Source: Amoebidium appalachense | Lineage: Eukaryota > Ichthyosporea | Direction: 5' to 3' | Length of the DNA: 64,000 nt | Assembly (NCBI GenBank): GCA_963693365.1 | Contig: CAVNZM010000003.1 | Location: forward strand, 14,384,001 to 14,448,000 | In this document: piece by piece, positions 8,647-24,919 of the stretch | Layout: every line of letters begins with the position of its first letter | Numbering within the stretch: position 1 is the first letter of the stretch | Program-made: the position numbers and the translations under genes | The notes under the pieces: model-generated | What the model saw: only the letters and a program-made list of their open reading frames with translations | Told to the model about the DNA's origin: nothing | The model's database searches: none

Positions 8647-10167
8647 GGCACCAAGGGTGATGAAGTGGTGACTGCCCTCACTGCCGAGTACAAGGCTTTC
8701 ATCGACAAGGACATCTTCGACGTAGTTGAGCCCCCCTCCGATGCCAACATCATCCGATTCAAGTGGATTGTCACGGAGAAGGTCCTCAACTCTGCTGGTG
8801 ACACCAAGATCAAGGGTCGTGGTGTGGCCAAGGGTTTCACCCAAGTCTACGGTGTTGACTACGGTGAAAACTCTTCCCCCGTCGTCATGTCCTCCTCCGT
8901 CCGTGCCCTGCTTGCCCTCGGTGTGCAACAGGACCACGAGATCCATCAACTCGACATCAGCACGGCCTTCCTCAACAGCCCCCTCGACGAGACTTTGTAC
9001 ATGGAGCAACCTCCTGGTTTTATCCTCCCTGGCAATGAACACAAAGTCTGGAAACTCAAGAAGGGCATCTACGGACTCAAGCAGGCATCCCTGGCATGGT
9101 ACGAGTTCTTCAACTCCATTCTCATTGCCCACGGCCTCACCCGTCTCCGTTCCGATCCGTGTGTCTACTTCCGTCAGTTCCCCAACGGGCACATCATCCG
9201 TTCGGGCAACTACGTTGATGATGCCATCATCACCTGCACACGGAACTCCACCATCATGCAGGGGCTTGTTCGTCACATCACCAAGTCTGCCGAGTGCAAG
9301 GTCGGTCTGCCAGACATCTTCCTCGGCACCCAACTGCTGTACACCCGTGACTCCCTCAAGCTGCTGCAGTTCTCCTACATCAAGGACATCATCACCGACT
9401 TCAACCTGGTCGATGCCAAGCCTAAGGCCACCCCTATTCCCGTGGGCACCATCATCAACGAGACCTCCCTCTCATCCCTGCCCACCACCGTCCCCTACCG
9501 TGAACTCCTCGGCCGTCTGCTGTGGGTTGCTCGGTGCTCCCGGCCTGACATCTCGTATGCCATTGGCTACCTCGGCCGATTCAGCTCCAAGCCCACCAAG
9601 ACTGCCTGGGAGCTTCTCCTCCGTGTCGTTCGTTACCTGCTCGGCACCATCAACCTCGGCCTCTACTACAAGAAGACGGCCCCCAACAGCAAGGTGCCCA
9701 TCCTTGAGTGCTACTCGGATTCTGACTTTGCTGGTTGCCCCACCACCCGGCGTTCCACGTCTGGGTACGTCATCCTCCTCGAAGGCTCCCCCGTCACCTA
9801 CCACTCCAAGCTGCAGACGATCACTGCAACTTCCACCTGTGAGGCCGAGCTCCTGGCCCTCAATGCTGCCGTGCAAGATGTTGTCTGGCACCGTGATCTA
9901 CTAAAGGAGCTGGGCTACCCCATGACCGAGCCCACCCCAGTGTACTGTGACAATCAGTCCACCATTGCTCTGGTCCACTCCAACACCATCAAGCACCGGA
10001 CCAAGCACATTGCCGTTCGTTACTTCAACACCAAGGACTACATCAACAGTGGGGACGTCACTGTCACCTACATCGACACCAAGAAGAACCTGGCCGACAT
10101 CTTCACCAAGCCTCTGGCTGGTCCGGCCCACGACACACACCGTGCCAACCTCAGTCTCCGTGACTGA
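8647..10167 (+). CDS. RT-RNase H remnant of copia element B (gag, protease and integrase deleted)
   Basis: The open frame (from 8611, counting LTR codons) encodes only reverse transcriptase and RNase H. It enters at GTKGDEVVTALTAEYKAF, keeps LDISTAFLN, the catalytic NYVDDAI and the RNase H residues in YSDSDFAG, CEAELLAL and YCDNQ, and ends at the same place as copies A and C. There is no internal stop or frameshift over about 507 codons. The first dozen codons are translated LTR, so the natural start is lost. It is a non-autonomous deletion derivative rather than a host gene. Confidence 0.85.
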   Translation, partial: GTKGDEVVTALTAEYKAFIDKDIFDVVEPPSDANIIRFKWIVTEKVLNSAGDTKIKGRGVAKGFTQVYGVDYGENSSPVVMSSSVRALLALGVQQDHEIHQLDISTAFLNSPLDETLYMEQPPGFILPGNEHKVWKLKKGIYGLKQASLAWYEFFNSILIAHGLTRLRSDPCVYFRQFPNGHIIRSGNYVDDAIITCTRNSTIMQGLVRHITKSAECKVGLPDIFLGTQLLYTRDSLKLLQFSYIKDIITDFNLVDAKPKATPIPVGTIINETSLSSLPTTVPYRELLGRLLWVARCSRPDISYAIGYLGRFSSKPTKTAWELLLRVVRYLLGTINLGLYYKKTAPNSKVPILECYSDSDFAGCPTTRRSTSGYVILLEGSPVTYHSKLQTITATSTCEAELLALNAAVQDVVWHRDLLKELGYPMTEPTPVYCDNQSTIALVHSNTIKHRTKHIAVRYFNTKDYINSGDVTVTYIDTKKNLADIFTKPLAGPAHDTHRANLSLRD

Positions 10168-10884
10168 CCCGTGCACTGGTGTTCATCATCGAGTGGTTTC
10201 TGAGTAGGTTGGGGCCCTGGACAGCAGTTGACACACCTACGGTGATCAAGATGCCTCCCAACGAAAGTCTACTACTCCTCATCGTTTCTCTTCATCAGTG
10301 GGGACTCAGTCTTACATCGTCATATGTGTGCATCTTCAGTGGGGATTATTCTCCACCATCCGTCGTTTATTTATATTCATATCCCACCATATATATTGGT
10401 TTTCTTCTATATTCGACTTTATATATATGTCGAACTGGGATGGCGTCCCAGTATAATTAATTATCTATAGCCATGGCGTGCTGGTTGACTGCCAGTCTAA
10501 ACCTAGTCCACGGGATGCACCTTCCCCGTGTCTTAACTGGTTGACCACCAGTCTATAAATCAGTCCACAAGATGTTCATACCTTGTGTTTACCTGGGTGG
10601 TCCCCAGTATAAACCATTAGCCACCAAAACGTCACACATACACTAGTGTTTCCTCTATATATGTATATCGACGATAACCACCATGATTTATTGTTCCGAG
10701 TCTACAGAGGCAACCGTCGTTGTGTGCCTCTTCAGTTTTGATTTTCTCCTTCCCACCTCAAGGATCTTCGGTTTGCATCCTCGAGTGGGGAAACTTGAGT
10801 GTGACGACCCCTCCTGTGTTTGGACCTCATCTACCGTCACATCAACAGACACGAGGACACAAACTTCAACCCCTTGAGTGGGGA
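10168..10884 (+). mobile_element. 3' internal region and polypurine tract of element B
   Basis: This is collinear with 415-1132 of copy A in the opposite orientation and ends in GAGTGGGGA against the LTR start at 10885. No gene is supported here. Confidence 0.78.
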
Positions 10885-11767
10885 TGTTGGAATACGTCAC
10901 CATGTATGACAGCAAGAGCCTTGAAGTATGTATGTGTCCTAGCTTGTTTGTATTCGTGTCTGCTTTCCTTCTTTGTGCTCTCTCTCTCTCTCTCTCTCTC
11001 TCCCCCTCTCTCTCCTCCCCCCCCCCCCCCCCCCCCCGTATCTCTCTCTCCCTTGTTTCTGTCGGCACAGATATCTGTAGATCTGTGCACACCTGGCTCT
11101 CTTGCCTGATAAGAACTTATTGTGTTTTTATTTCTGTTTGCTCTCCTCTGTTTATCTGAGAGGTAGCGTGATTGGCTAGCCTCACTCGTTGGCTTTCCTT
11201 TATTTCAAAATGGCCTAGTTTGTTCTTAAAAGGATGGCTCGCCAATAGTCGCGAGCGAGTACATCTGTAGATTGTGTTGTGCATTCCTGTCTGTTAATAT
11301 ATGTGTGTTGTGATTGGACAATAGATATATATGGAATTCGGTTTATTGCAAAGTGTCTTCACTTTGAGAGTGTCGACTATTAGGAAATATATGTATTTAA
11401 ATAAGTTTCTTTATAGAGACGAACATAAATATATATGTGAGTTAATAGTGACTAGATGTATAATTACTTAATTTATTTAAGTAAGAGTTTCTAAACTTTA
11501 GTTTAATCGGAAGTTGGAATGCGTATGCTCTGTTGGATTGTGTTTTTCTATCTTCTGATAGAACCGATTGGTTCTCCCTCTTTAGTTGTGATAAGGTGAT
11601 AAGTCGCAAGTACAAAAGGAACCGAGAGCACAATAAAGAATCAGTTGTTGTTTGAAATCTTTCAATGTCTCGTGAACAACTCCGATTGCCCTCTCATTAA
11701 TGTGTTAGTCGTGTTTTACATGACACCTCTGTGCACTCTGCTCCCTTAGACCCGTACAAAAACAACA
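10885..11767 (+). mobile_element. 3' LTR of element B
   Basis: The LTR runs from TGTTGGAATACG to AAAAACAACA, 883 bp, with a shorter CT/C tract (about 10979-11038) than its siblings. The flanking bases after it are AAAATCTACGG. This is the right boundary of the nested copia cluster. Confidence 0.85.
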
Positions 11768-12449
<682 letters not shown>

Positions 12450-12650
12450 GTTTTACATTTGTATGCATATTTGGCGCACTTTTGCCACAATTGTGTGTGT
12501 GTTTTACATTTGTATGCATATTTGGCGTACATTTGCCACATTGTGTGTGTGTTTTACATTTGTATGCATATTTGGCGTACTTTTGCCACATTGTGTGTGT
12601 GTTTTACATTTGTATGCATATTTGGCGTACTTTTGCCACATTGTGCACGT
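12450..12650. repeat. Four-copy minisatellite, 50-bp unit
   Basis: The unit starts GTTTTACATTTGTATGCATA and continues through TTTGGCGTACTTTTGCCACA plus a short GT stretch. Copies start at 12450, 12501, 12551 and 12601. The last two are nearly identical, so expansion is recent. Because 50 is not a multiple of three, it reads as similar peptides in all three frames. Confidence 0.9.
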
Positions 12651-12909
12651 GTGAACATATAAAACTCACGTGGCGAAAACTTTGAGGGTGCAGGTAACGT
12701 TATTTAGATATCTTGTTGCTTTCGATTTGCTTATTGGCTCGGCTCAGCCAAGTGCCCCTGGGCACGATCATCAGAAACGTACACATACCATGGCATGCAC
12801 TGCCTCTCTACGAACAAAATCCAAATAAACACACCGCACGAAGAAAACCCCTCTACCCTATCCTCCCCCTCCACTACCTAGGCCTCAATGCGTGGGCGTG
12901 TGTTTGTGT

Positions 12910-12980
<71 letters not shown>

Positions 12981-13860
12981 TGTGTGTGTGTGTGTGTATG
13001 TGTGTGTGTACATGTATGTGTGCATGTGTGGGTGTGTGTCTGTGTGTGTGTGTGTGCCGTAGCCAATCAGAGACTAGCTCTGCGAAAAACTACCCCCCGT
13101 ACCCGCAGATAATCCGACACACCTTGTTGCGAAATCGGGGGGTAATCGGCAGGTAAACTGCGCAGCACTTTTCGATCCGCAGGTTATCGGCGGTAGGGTA
13201 AAAACTAGACTGCCTCACGCGACACATTGGCAGCCACCTGCGATTATCGTGCGATAAAGGGCGGCCTCGTGCGCCACGCGACAGGCTTATGGCCCCATTA
13301 TGCTCGGAATCGGACGATGGAATGTTGTGGAAATTAGCCGACCAATCGAATATGGATATTGTACAAAACGGGGGTTATGCCGAGGGCTGACCTTGCCGAC
13401 GATGGCTGGTGTGCGTGTTTACGGTAGGGTAGGTCCTGGACGGTAGTGAAGGCACAAGTAAGGGTGTCTGATGTAAGACTATCGGTGCACTCTATATTGG
13501 AGTACAGTGAGCGTCGGTTGATAGGAAAGGTCGCATGTTGTTAGACTTGGTGTGCGGATAGCAGAGTATTGGTTCACCATGGTGGATGAGGGGTGCGGCA
13601 TGGATTTAGAAAAAGGGCAGATAGCTGCGTTTTCTGGGCTGCACGGGGTAGAATTGAAAGTGATAATTGGTCTTTCTAGAAGTAGAGAGAAAGAGGGAGA
13701 CCAAGATGTGAGTGCTTATGGTCATCACGCGTTCTTACTCACACCGTCTAGGAAGGTATCGAACATACAAAAACACGTTCCCCCTTCTCTGCTTAGTTAC
13801 AAAATCACGTATAGTCTGCCTGCGGAGGGTAACGAAAAGGGACACATGATACGCACGCAC

Positions 13861-13861
<1 letters not shown>
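12651..13861. other. Intergenic: (GT)n tract and diverged repeat
   Basis: A (GT)n tract occupies about 12911-13058. From about 13075 to 13270 there is a diverged repeat with several GATAATC/TTATCGG words that also occurs, inverted, at about 18.94-19.21 kb. A 130-codon frame from 13552 runs into a CA repeat and resembles nothing I know. Confidence 0.6.
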
Positions 13862-18110
<4,249 letters not shown>

Positions 18111-18359
18111 TGCCCCAGGCTTATGGCACACGTGTTTTGCCCGCAAGTGCTAAATTTATTGTTTCGCATGCAGGACAGATCGAACGTGATTGTTGTCTTG
18201 ACCTTATACTTGCATGCAGCAGGACAGATTGAACGTGGTTGTTGTCTTGACACTATACTTGTGGGTTGCCTTGCTTCGTTCTCTGTGTTACGTGATGCAC
18301 AGATGTGTTTGCAAAGATGACTGAGTGCACATGTGTACGTGTGTTTGTTGTGCTTTTGT

Positions 18360-18940
18360 GTGCTTAAGCCCACAGGGTGGACAGTCACACCGCCCACCTA
18401 CTGCATTTCTTGCTCGCATTTGCTAAACTATGCTGGGACACCCCCACAGGCACAGTTGGCACAGCCAGGGTCAACGGTGCTGCTGGGTACTTGTTTCGCC
18501 AGCCAGCCTTTTAGATTGACAACATGTTCGAGCAGTAACTTGTTTGTAGGATACGTTTGTTATCGGGGTATTGTGTATATTTGTGTAGAAGTTCGAAAGA
18601 TTAGGCTGGTCCTGATCACTGCAATAGCATGTACCTGCAGAGATCAAACAACATAGATTAGGGTGATGTGATGATTACAAAGTAGACAAAATAAAACGTG
18701 AATAATTATATAAACCAGCTGCGCTGGGGTAAGCATCAATAAACGTTTCCATCATGCACGTGAATTGAAGGCCGATCTTTTTTTTTTTTTTTTTTTTTTT
18801 TTGGCCCCAGCCCCGCCTGCGCCTAGCAGTCGTGCACGCGTGCGCGGCTCGGGCCCGATCGTGCCTATGGTATGTGTTACGTCACTGATAGTCAAATTCC
18901 AATGACTCATCTCAAGGAATTTGAGGTCGAGCGCACTTTT
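18360..18940. other. Intergenic, nothing recognised
   Basis: Mixed unique sequence with a T run at about 18778-18802. No open frame, RNA gene or repeat was recognised here. Confidence 0.5.
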
Positions 18941-19215
18941 TTGAGCTCCGAATATCTGCCGATAGGCTGCCTGCCGCTGGATTCTACATCTTCCGATAAC
19001 CTGAGATCGCCGCGAGCCACCGCGGCGGCAACCCCAAGATAATCCCCGATAAAAATCGAAACCAGCCAATCACGAATTTTGCCTACTAACCATGGGATAA
19101 TCGCGGATCGGCTTTCGGCACAGAATCTGCAGATTATCGGGGCTAAATGAGCCAAAAACCGCTACGATTAACTGCAGATACGGGGGGGTAAGTTTCCGCA
19201 GAGTAGCTAAAGACG
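18941..19215 (-). repeat. Diverged repeat with GATTATCGG-type words
   Basis: Words such as CCGATAACC, GATAATCCCCGATAAAAATC and GCAGATTATCGGGG recur on both strands. On the minus strand, the edge GCTACTCTGCGGAAACTTAC followed by a C run and CGTATCTGCAG matches, with changes, GCTCTGCGAAAAACTAC then a C run and CGTACCCGCAG at 13075-13110. The two loci therefore share a repeat family. No coding capacity is seen. Confidence 0.5.
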
Positions 19216-19251
19216 GGGAAATGCAACACAGCTCGGGCGGGTGGGTGGGGC

Positions 19252-19416
19252 TAAGTAGGGGCCGACGGGGAAACAAAGCTAAGACGAGTAGAACGAGTCG
19301 CCGCCTATATACCATAGTCGGCTCCCTAGTGGCCACTGATTGTTGGAACCCTATTCCAACCAATCAGTTGGCCTAAATACATCTCTAAATAGAGCTTGAT
19401 GAATCAAGCGAAGTAT
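19252..19416 (-). mobile_element. Terminal module Y of the DIRS-like family (minus copy)
   Basis: A 165-bp block is repeated, inverted, at 31141-31305 with very few differences. On the minus strand it reads ATACTTCGCTTG, then a TGATTG/CAATCA palindrome around TTGGAATAGGGTTCCAAC, then GGTATATAGG, then GACTCGTTCTACTCGTCTTAG. The TATATA and the spacing to the pyrimidine-rich stretch suggest a promoter, so this may be a U3-like segment. Its inner edge lies 43 bases from the end of the RNase H frame. Confidence 0.75.
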
Positions 19417-19459
19417 ATATATTAGATATGTTGTTGCTATCTGCGACCACATTCATATT

Positions 19460-20598
19460 TTACAGAAATAATACACAAAGCTGGATGGCAGGAGCGGCGC
19501 GGCGAGTGATTTTCATCCAATCATGAAGGGGGGCGGGACGCTGCCGTCCAAGGAAGGCACGCATTCGCCAAGACCGGACACCGACCGGAAACACCACTTC
19601 TTCGGGGGCTAGGTCCGTGTGGGCCTGTGCCATCCCTTGCACCACCGGCCACCATAAGGCGGTGTCCCACACCGGGACCACTAATATTCCCTGTGCACAT
19701 TCCCGCTGAATCTCCGCCACTGTCCGCTTGATCAACGGAAACGGTGGTGCCCACCAGCTGGGGGCCTGCCATGCGGCGGCAAGCCCATCCTGCCCACCGC
19801 TCATGGGGACCACCGCGGTCCATGTGTGAAACGTGGGTTTGACTGCTGTCACGGGTGTAGCAAACCGATCCACCGCCGTGTGCAATCCGAGTGTCTGCTC
19901 GATACGCTCGACCCCCGCAGGGGTAACCGACCACTCGTGGCGGGGATCAATCCGCGACAATCAATCCGCACGGTCGTTCACTTCGCCCGGAATGTATGAC
20001 AGCTCTTGGGGCCAGGGGAGCCCCTTTCCAAACACAACTGCAGCAGTTGCCATAACACTCGCTGCATGGCGGGGCTGCTGCTGCCCTTTTTGCGCACCGC
20101 GCCCAACGCGGCCTGGGCGTCTCACTGCCAGCGTACGCGCTGACGTTGGATTAGGGCCTGCATTTCGGGCCTGCGGTAGGCCTCGAGTAGGCCCTCGCAC
20201 TCCGCCACTGCAGCCGCCCGCGGTGCATCGCTCTCCGCCCAACGACCGAAAGCCTCCACAACCTGCGGAGTTGGTAGGCCCAACTGTAGTACAGTAACTG
20301 CCCCCCACCCGTGTGAGGTGGCAGCATCTGTGATGAGAGTGGCCGTGATAGGCTCAGGCCAGATTTCCGTGCGGGGAAGCCGACCTATTATACCCATGGT
20401 TTTACCGATAATGCGTAGCTGCCGACCCGTTAACCGCACAAAGCTACGCCAGTTCCCGCCGCGTAGAGCACCATACACCGGCCGGACAACCGTGAGTACA
20501 TGAGGCACCGCCGCACGCAAACTAACAACCAACCCTAGCCATCTAGTAGCCACCTGCTTCTTTTCCACCCACCGCCGTCCTTTGCTCGCCTTAGCCAT
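19460..20598 (-). pseudogene. DIRS-like Pol fragment: RT thumb, RNase H and C-terminal domain
   Basis: The frame opens at 20598 with ATGGCTAAG and reads RT-thumb-like LGLVVSLRAAVPHVLT, then RNase H with TDAATSHGWGAV and AECEGLLEAY. A TGA at 20122 follows VRWQ, just before the third catalytic Asp (DAQAAL). The frame shifts near 20015-20027, resumes with LSYIPGEVNDRAD, meets a second TGA at 19961 where this motif normally continues into LSR, and goes on as LSRIDPRHEW. It then contains AVDRFAT and WWAPPFPLIKR...ILVVPVWDTALWW, characteristic of the region after RNase H in DIRS/Ngaro elements. RT fingers and palm, gag and any tyrosine recombinase are absent. One frameshift and two nonsense codons make it a relic. 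Confidence 0.82.
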
Positions 20599-20610
20599 TA
20601 AAGAACGTGT

Positions 20611-20846
20611 TTGTCGTATCCTATTGTGTATGTACTAGAGACGCGGCACTCTACTAAGTGTACACACACGAAAAGGAACGAACGTGTACGGAAAAACGGT
20701 AAAGTTTATTCAGACCAGGCTCCGACGGGCAAACTTAGATCCGTACGGAATGAGACTAAGTTACAACTGAGGCCATCAAGGCCGTGCCCTCAAAGATCAT
20801 CATCACCTGGCCCCCCTACGATGCCACATTCCAAACATTCCGATCT
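20611..20846 (-). mobile_element. Terminal module X of the DIRS-like family (minus copy)
   Basis: A 236-bp block is shared, inverted, with 32920-33155 and nearly identical. On the minus strand it runs from AGATCGGAATG to GGATACGACAA and includes GAATAAACTTTA, a plausible poly(A) signal. In both places it lies upstream of a frame starting ATGGCTAAG (12 bases here, 159 bases in the other cluster). It is therefore a 5' leader or terminal-repeat end of the element. Confidence 0.78.
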
Positions 20847-21510
20847 CCCCCCGGGCCAGGCCCGGCCAGTCACGCGCATGATGTGAACCGATGGCATTGT
20901 TCTTTACGCAAAAAGGTTAATATTTTTATAATGTGTAGTAGTATAAGTTCCTGAAAAATTAGAGGTCCTGAAGTTATTAATTAGTACAGTAACTGAGAAG
21001 GTTATTTATTATATTTGAATGAATAACTAAGATACTTCGAAGCAAAGAGAGTGCGCGTTGCGCTCCCCCGTGCGCCTACGAAATATCTTGTCTCTAAGGT
21101 ATGTCTATTCTATAATTAGGGTATTATGATTGGCGCGATTTGAGATTTAGAGCTGTAACCAATCAGACAAGTTCTAAAGTCAATAATTATTGGATACATG
21201 TCACGACAGATTGATGCCGGTATGGAATGACATACCGGCACATGTGCGGCCACGTGATTCATCACTTATTGTAGGCTGTGTTTCTTTTGAAAGTTTCTAA
21301 ATGGCGGTCGTTGTGACAAACATCTATAATCAAGGAATTCTGAAATTAATTGGACGTTGAACGCAAAAACGCTCCTTAAAAATATAATTAACACCAAATA
21401 CTTCAATATTGGGCTGCATACTTCCGGAGATCTATGTAGATCCAGTTCGGCGGCACCACGTGTGCACGTGGCACGGCCACCGACCGGCGCCGGCTGCGCA
21501 GTAGACTACA
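20847..21510. other. Intergenic, AT-rich, nothing recognised
   Basis: Unique AT-rich DNA with one CCAATCA box near 21160. The inverted stretch CCGGTATGGAATGACATACCGG at about 21218-21239 is a near-perfect hairpin. No gene is seen. Confidence 0.5.
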
Positions 21511-21539
21511 CCCCCCCCCCCCCCCCCCCCCCGGGAGAC

Positions 21540-21780
21540 ACCCCTCTTCCCCTCAAAAGTTGCCCCTCCGCAGTGCAACATTTTCGTCACGCCCCTCTGC
21601 TCACCCCTCTGCAAGGTCTTTTTTGGCACACGCAGAGGGGTGTGCGGAGGGGTTTTTATAGCTTTGCAGAGGGGTGGGCGGAGGGGACACCCACCCCTCC
21701 GCCCACCCCTCCGCAAAGCTATAAAAACCCCTCCGCACCGGCTCCGCGAAGTCATAAAACCCCTCCACAATGTCGTTTTT
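21540..21780. repeat. GCGGAGGGGT foldback element, locus 1
   Basis: Repeated CCCCTCCGC / GCGGAGGGG words occur in both orientations. The core is a 45-bp inverted repeat with one mismatch, arms 21642-21686 and 21694-21738, loop of 7 bases. The arms contain TTTTTATAGCTTTGC between GGAGGGG blocks. The same core, more decayed, lies at 38287-38390. A C run abuts the left side (about 21512-21532). Confidence 0.88.
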
Positions 21781-21928
21781 TTTTTCTTCTTTTGACTCGG
21801 TTTTATTGATCCGTTGATGAAGGCAACGTGCAGCCACAGGCTACATAACCACCAATAGAACTGAAAAAGCCAAAGCTACGAAATAAAAATAAAGCGACAA
21901 GTGACAAAGGACACCAGCGGGCAAAAGC

Positions 21929-22612
21929 TTTATTGTACGTGTACATATGCGTGAAACTAGTTTGCTCCAACTAGTCATATGCATCGATGTTGACCAGACC
22001 GTGACCACACTCCGCAAGAAGACATCATTACTGCTGCTTCCCAACAGGCCCCCCTCAAAACCTACCGAGGCACAGCAAGCAAGTCAGCCTCTGAAAGAGC
22101 AATGCAGACCAAATCTGAGCTAAAAACAATCCCAACGGGCCCGGCACCTAGATAACCCGGAGAAACTGCATCTAGCTCTCTGATAAGGTGGCCTAGTTGT
22201 GGCAGGACACACAGAAAAACACAATTACAGAATGCATGCAAGCAAACCCGGTCATTGCCATACGAATGGAGGCTAAGGACTGGCAGTCACTTGGAAAGCT
22301 CCCCGACGACCAAGTAGCCGCCCCTCCACTCACGCAGCGCAGAAGTAGTTGAAGAAGTTGCAGCAGCCCACCGCCAATAGGTCGCGTAGAAGCGTAGACA
22401 GCGTGTGGAAGTTACCATAGGTTGCAGTGGACCACCAGGCGTTGAAGAAACCACTTTTCAAGCGAGAAACTCCGCGAAAGGGAGATGCCCCCACACTCTC
22501 ACAGCAGTAGGAATACACCAGGCCACACCACACACACGCTGCAGTCACGTTCCCCTGAGTGGGACTCCCTCCCACCACAAATAGAAGAAACGAAATTTCA
22601 GCCTTTATATAC
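21929..22612 (-). other. Possible small transcription unit
   Basis: On the minus strand, TATATAAAGGC (22602-22612) is followed by a possible start ATGGTAACTTCC near 22418 and a strong splice donor GTGAGT (22328-22333). A candidate acceptor CTCTTTCAG lies near 22090, and AATAAA at 21929-21934. The order promoter, donor, acceptor, poly(A) signal within 680 bp is suggestive. The encoded peptide (MVTSTRCLRFYATYW...) resembles nothing I know. It could equally be non-coding or chance. Confidence 0.3.
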
Positions 22613-22689
22613 CTGCCATGGTGAAGAATCGGGAAAAGAAAGTTGACGTGACAGCTAAGAGATCGAAGTGAAAGTGAAGTCGTTTTTTT

Positions 22690-22754
22690 TCGGCACGGAG
22701 GGGTGACTTTGCGGAGGGGTGAATTTGACCCCTCCGCAGACATCCCACCACAAA

Positions 22755-22798
<44 letters not shown>

Positions 22799-22800
22799 CG
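22690..22800. repeat. GCGGAGGGGT element, locus 2, with C run
   Basis: The block CGGCACGGAGGGGTGACTTT, then GCGGAGGGGTGAATTTGACC and CCTCCGCAGAC, matches 38433-38500 almost base for base. In both places it is followed by CAAAGTG and a run of 26-40 C. The C run therefore seems to be part of the element. Confidence 0.85.
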
Positions 22801-23288
22801 GCCCCCCGCCCCTCCCTCCCTCCCCCTTCCTTTCCACGTGCACCAACACCAATGCCGGCTCAACCCTCCACTCTCTCCAGGCAATACAAACCGTAAACCT
22901 TAACCCCTAGCCGTTCGCCGATGCATTTTTGCATCATTTTCAAAATAAAATGCATCCGCAACCTTCAAAACGCGCCTGATGCGTTGAGTCATGACGCTAG
23001 GAATTTCTGCCTAACTTAGTATTTGCTGAGATCTTTACGGGGGTTCATATTACGTAACTAGGGCCTGAAAGAAACCCCGCCGCGGTGGCAAAATCGACAC
23101 AAATCACGTGTTCACAACACGTGCGGATACATAGGAACACGCCGTTTTTTTCTATAGGACACAAAGAAAGATATATGTACATGTGCTTGGTGCATTTTTG
23201 TCCACTTTGGCCGCCTTTAATGATTTTTCTCTTTTTTTTTCAAAGCTGGTCGATTTTGGCCTCCGTTCGGGGTTAATGAGTGTGGTGT
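22801..23288. other. Intergenic, nothing recognised
   Basis: Unique sequence with a short pyrimidine-rich start. No supported gene. Confidence 0.5.
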
Positions 23289-24190
<902 letters not shown>

Positions 24191-24770
24191 GCCCTCCCCT
24201 CAATAAATCCCCGCAACGGTTCGGCCCTTTCTGTATTTCCCATGTACATATTCCGGCCTTTGCCTGGCTCCTCTGGTTCGTGTGGCCTTATAATTAGTTC
24301 TTTCGTTAAATTTCTACACCAATCGGCACAAGGTTGGTCTTGCACGATGTGTGCGGTCACGACTGAACTTCATAAACTTTGAAATCTAAGTTAAACTATA
24401 ATACTAAAATATACTAAGCACCGGGACGTTCTATAAAACATGCCCCCCCTAAAGCTGTAGGGCAGGCAATGGCATGTTTTTTTTGCACTAAGTTCATCTG
24501 CCAATCAGAAAAGGGGTGGCACCGTGGTGGGCAGGCAACCAATCGGAAGCAAGTAAGGGTACATGTGTTAATCTGAGCATTTCCCGATAAAACAAGTCAT
24601 ACTACGGTCACGTGTATGCACAAGAGAAACTTCGCATAAAAAGATAGATGTTTGTGGGGCAAACAAAAAGAAGAAAAAATGTTGGGATTAAAAACAGACC
24701 GAATGCCAATTAATCTCTTTCCCGCGCGCCTGCCTGTTAATCGAAACTGCTTGCTTTTTGTTGGTGTTCA
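24191..24770. other. Intergenic with two CCAAT boxes
   Basis: Unique DNA, no gene recognised. GCCAATCAG (about 24500) and ACCAATCGG (about 24538) lie 40 bases apart, a promoter-like pair, but no coding frame follows. Confidence 0.45.
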
Positions 24771-24877
24771 TGCCCAACCCCCCCCCCCCCCCCCCCCCCC
24801 CAAACGAACACACACACACCACCCCCTCCCCTTCCCCCACCTCCCCCCTCACCTCTTTCGCCCCCCGCCCCCTCCCC

Positions 24878-24919
<42 letters not shown>

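Noticed and set aside
12450-12650. CRISPR array
   Set aside because: The 50-bp units are contiguous, with no distinct spacers, in a eukaryotic genome.
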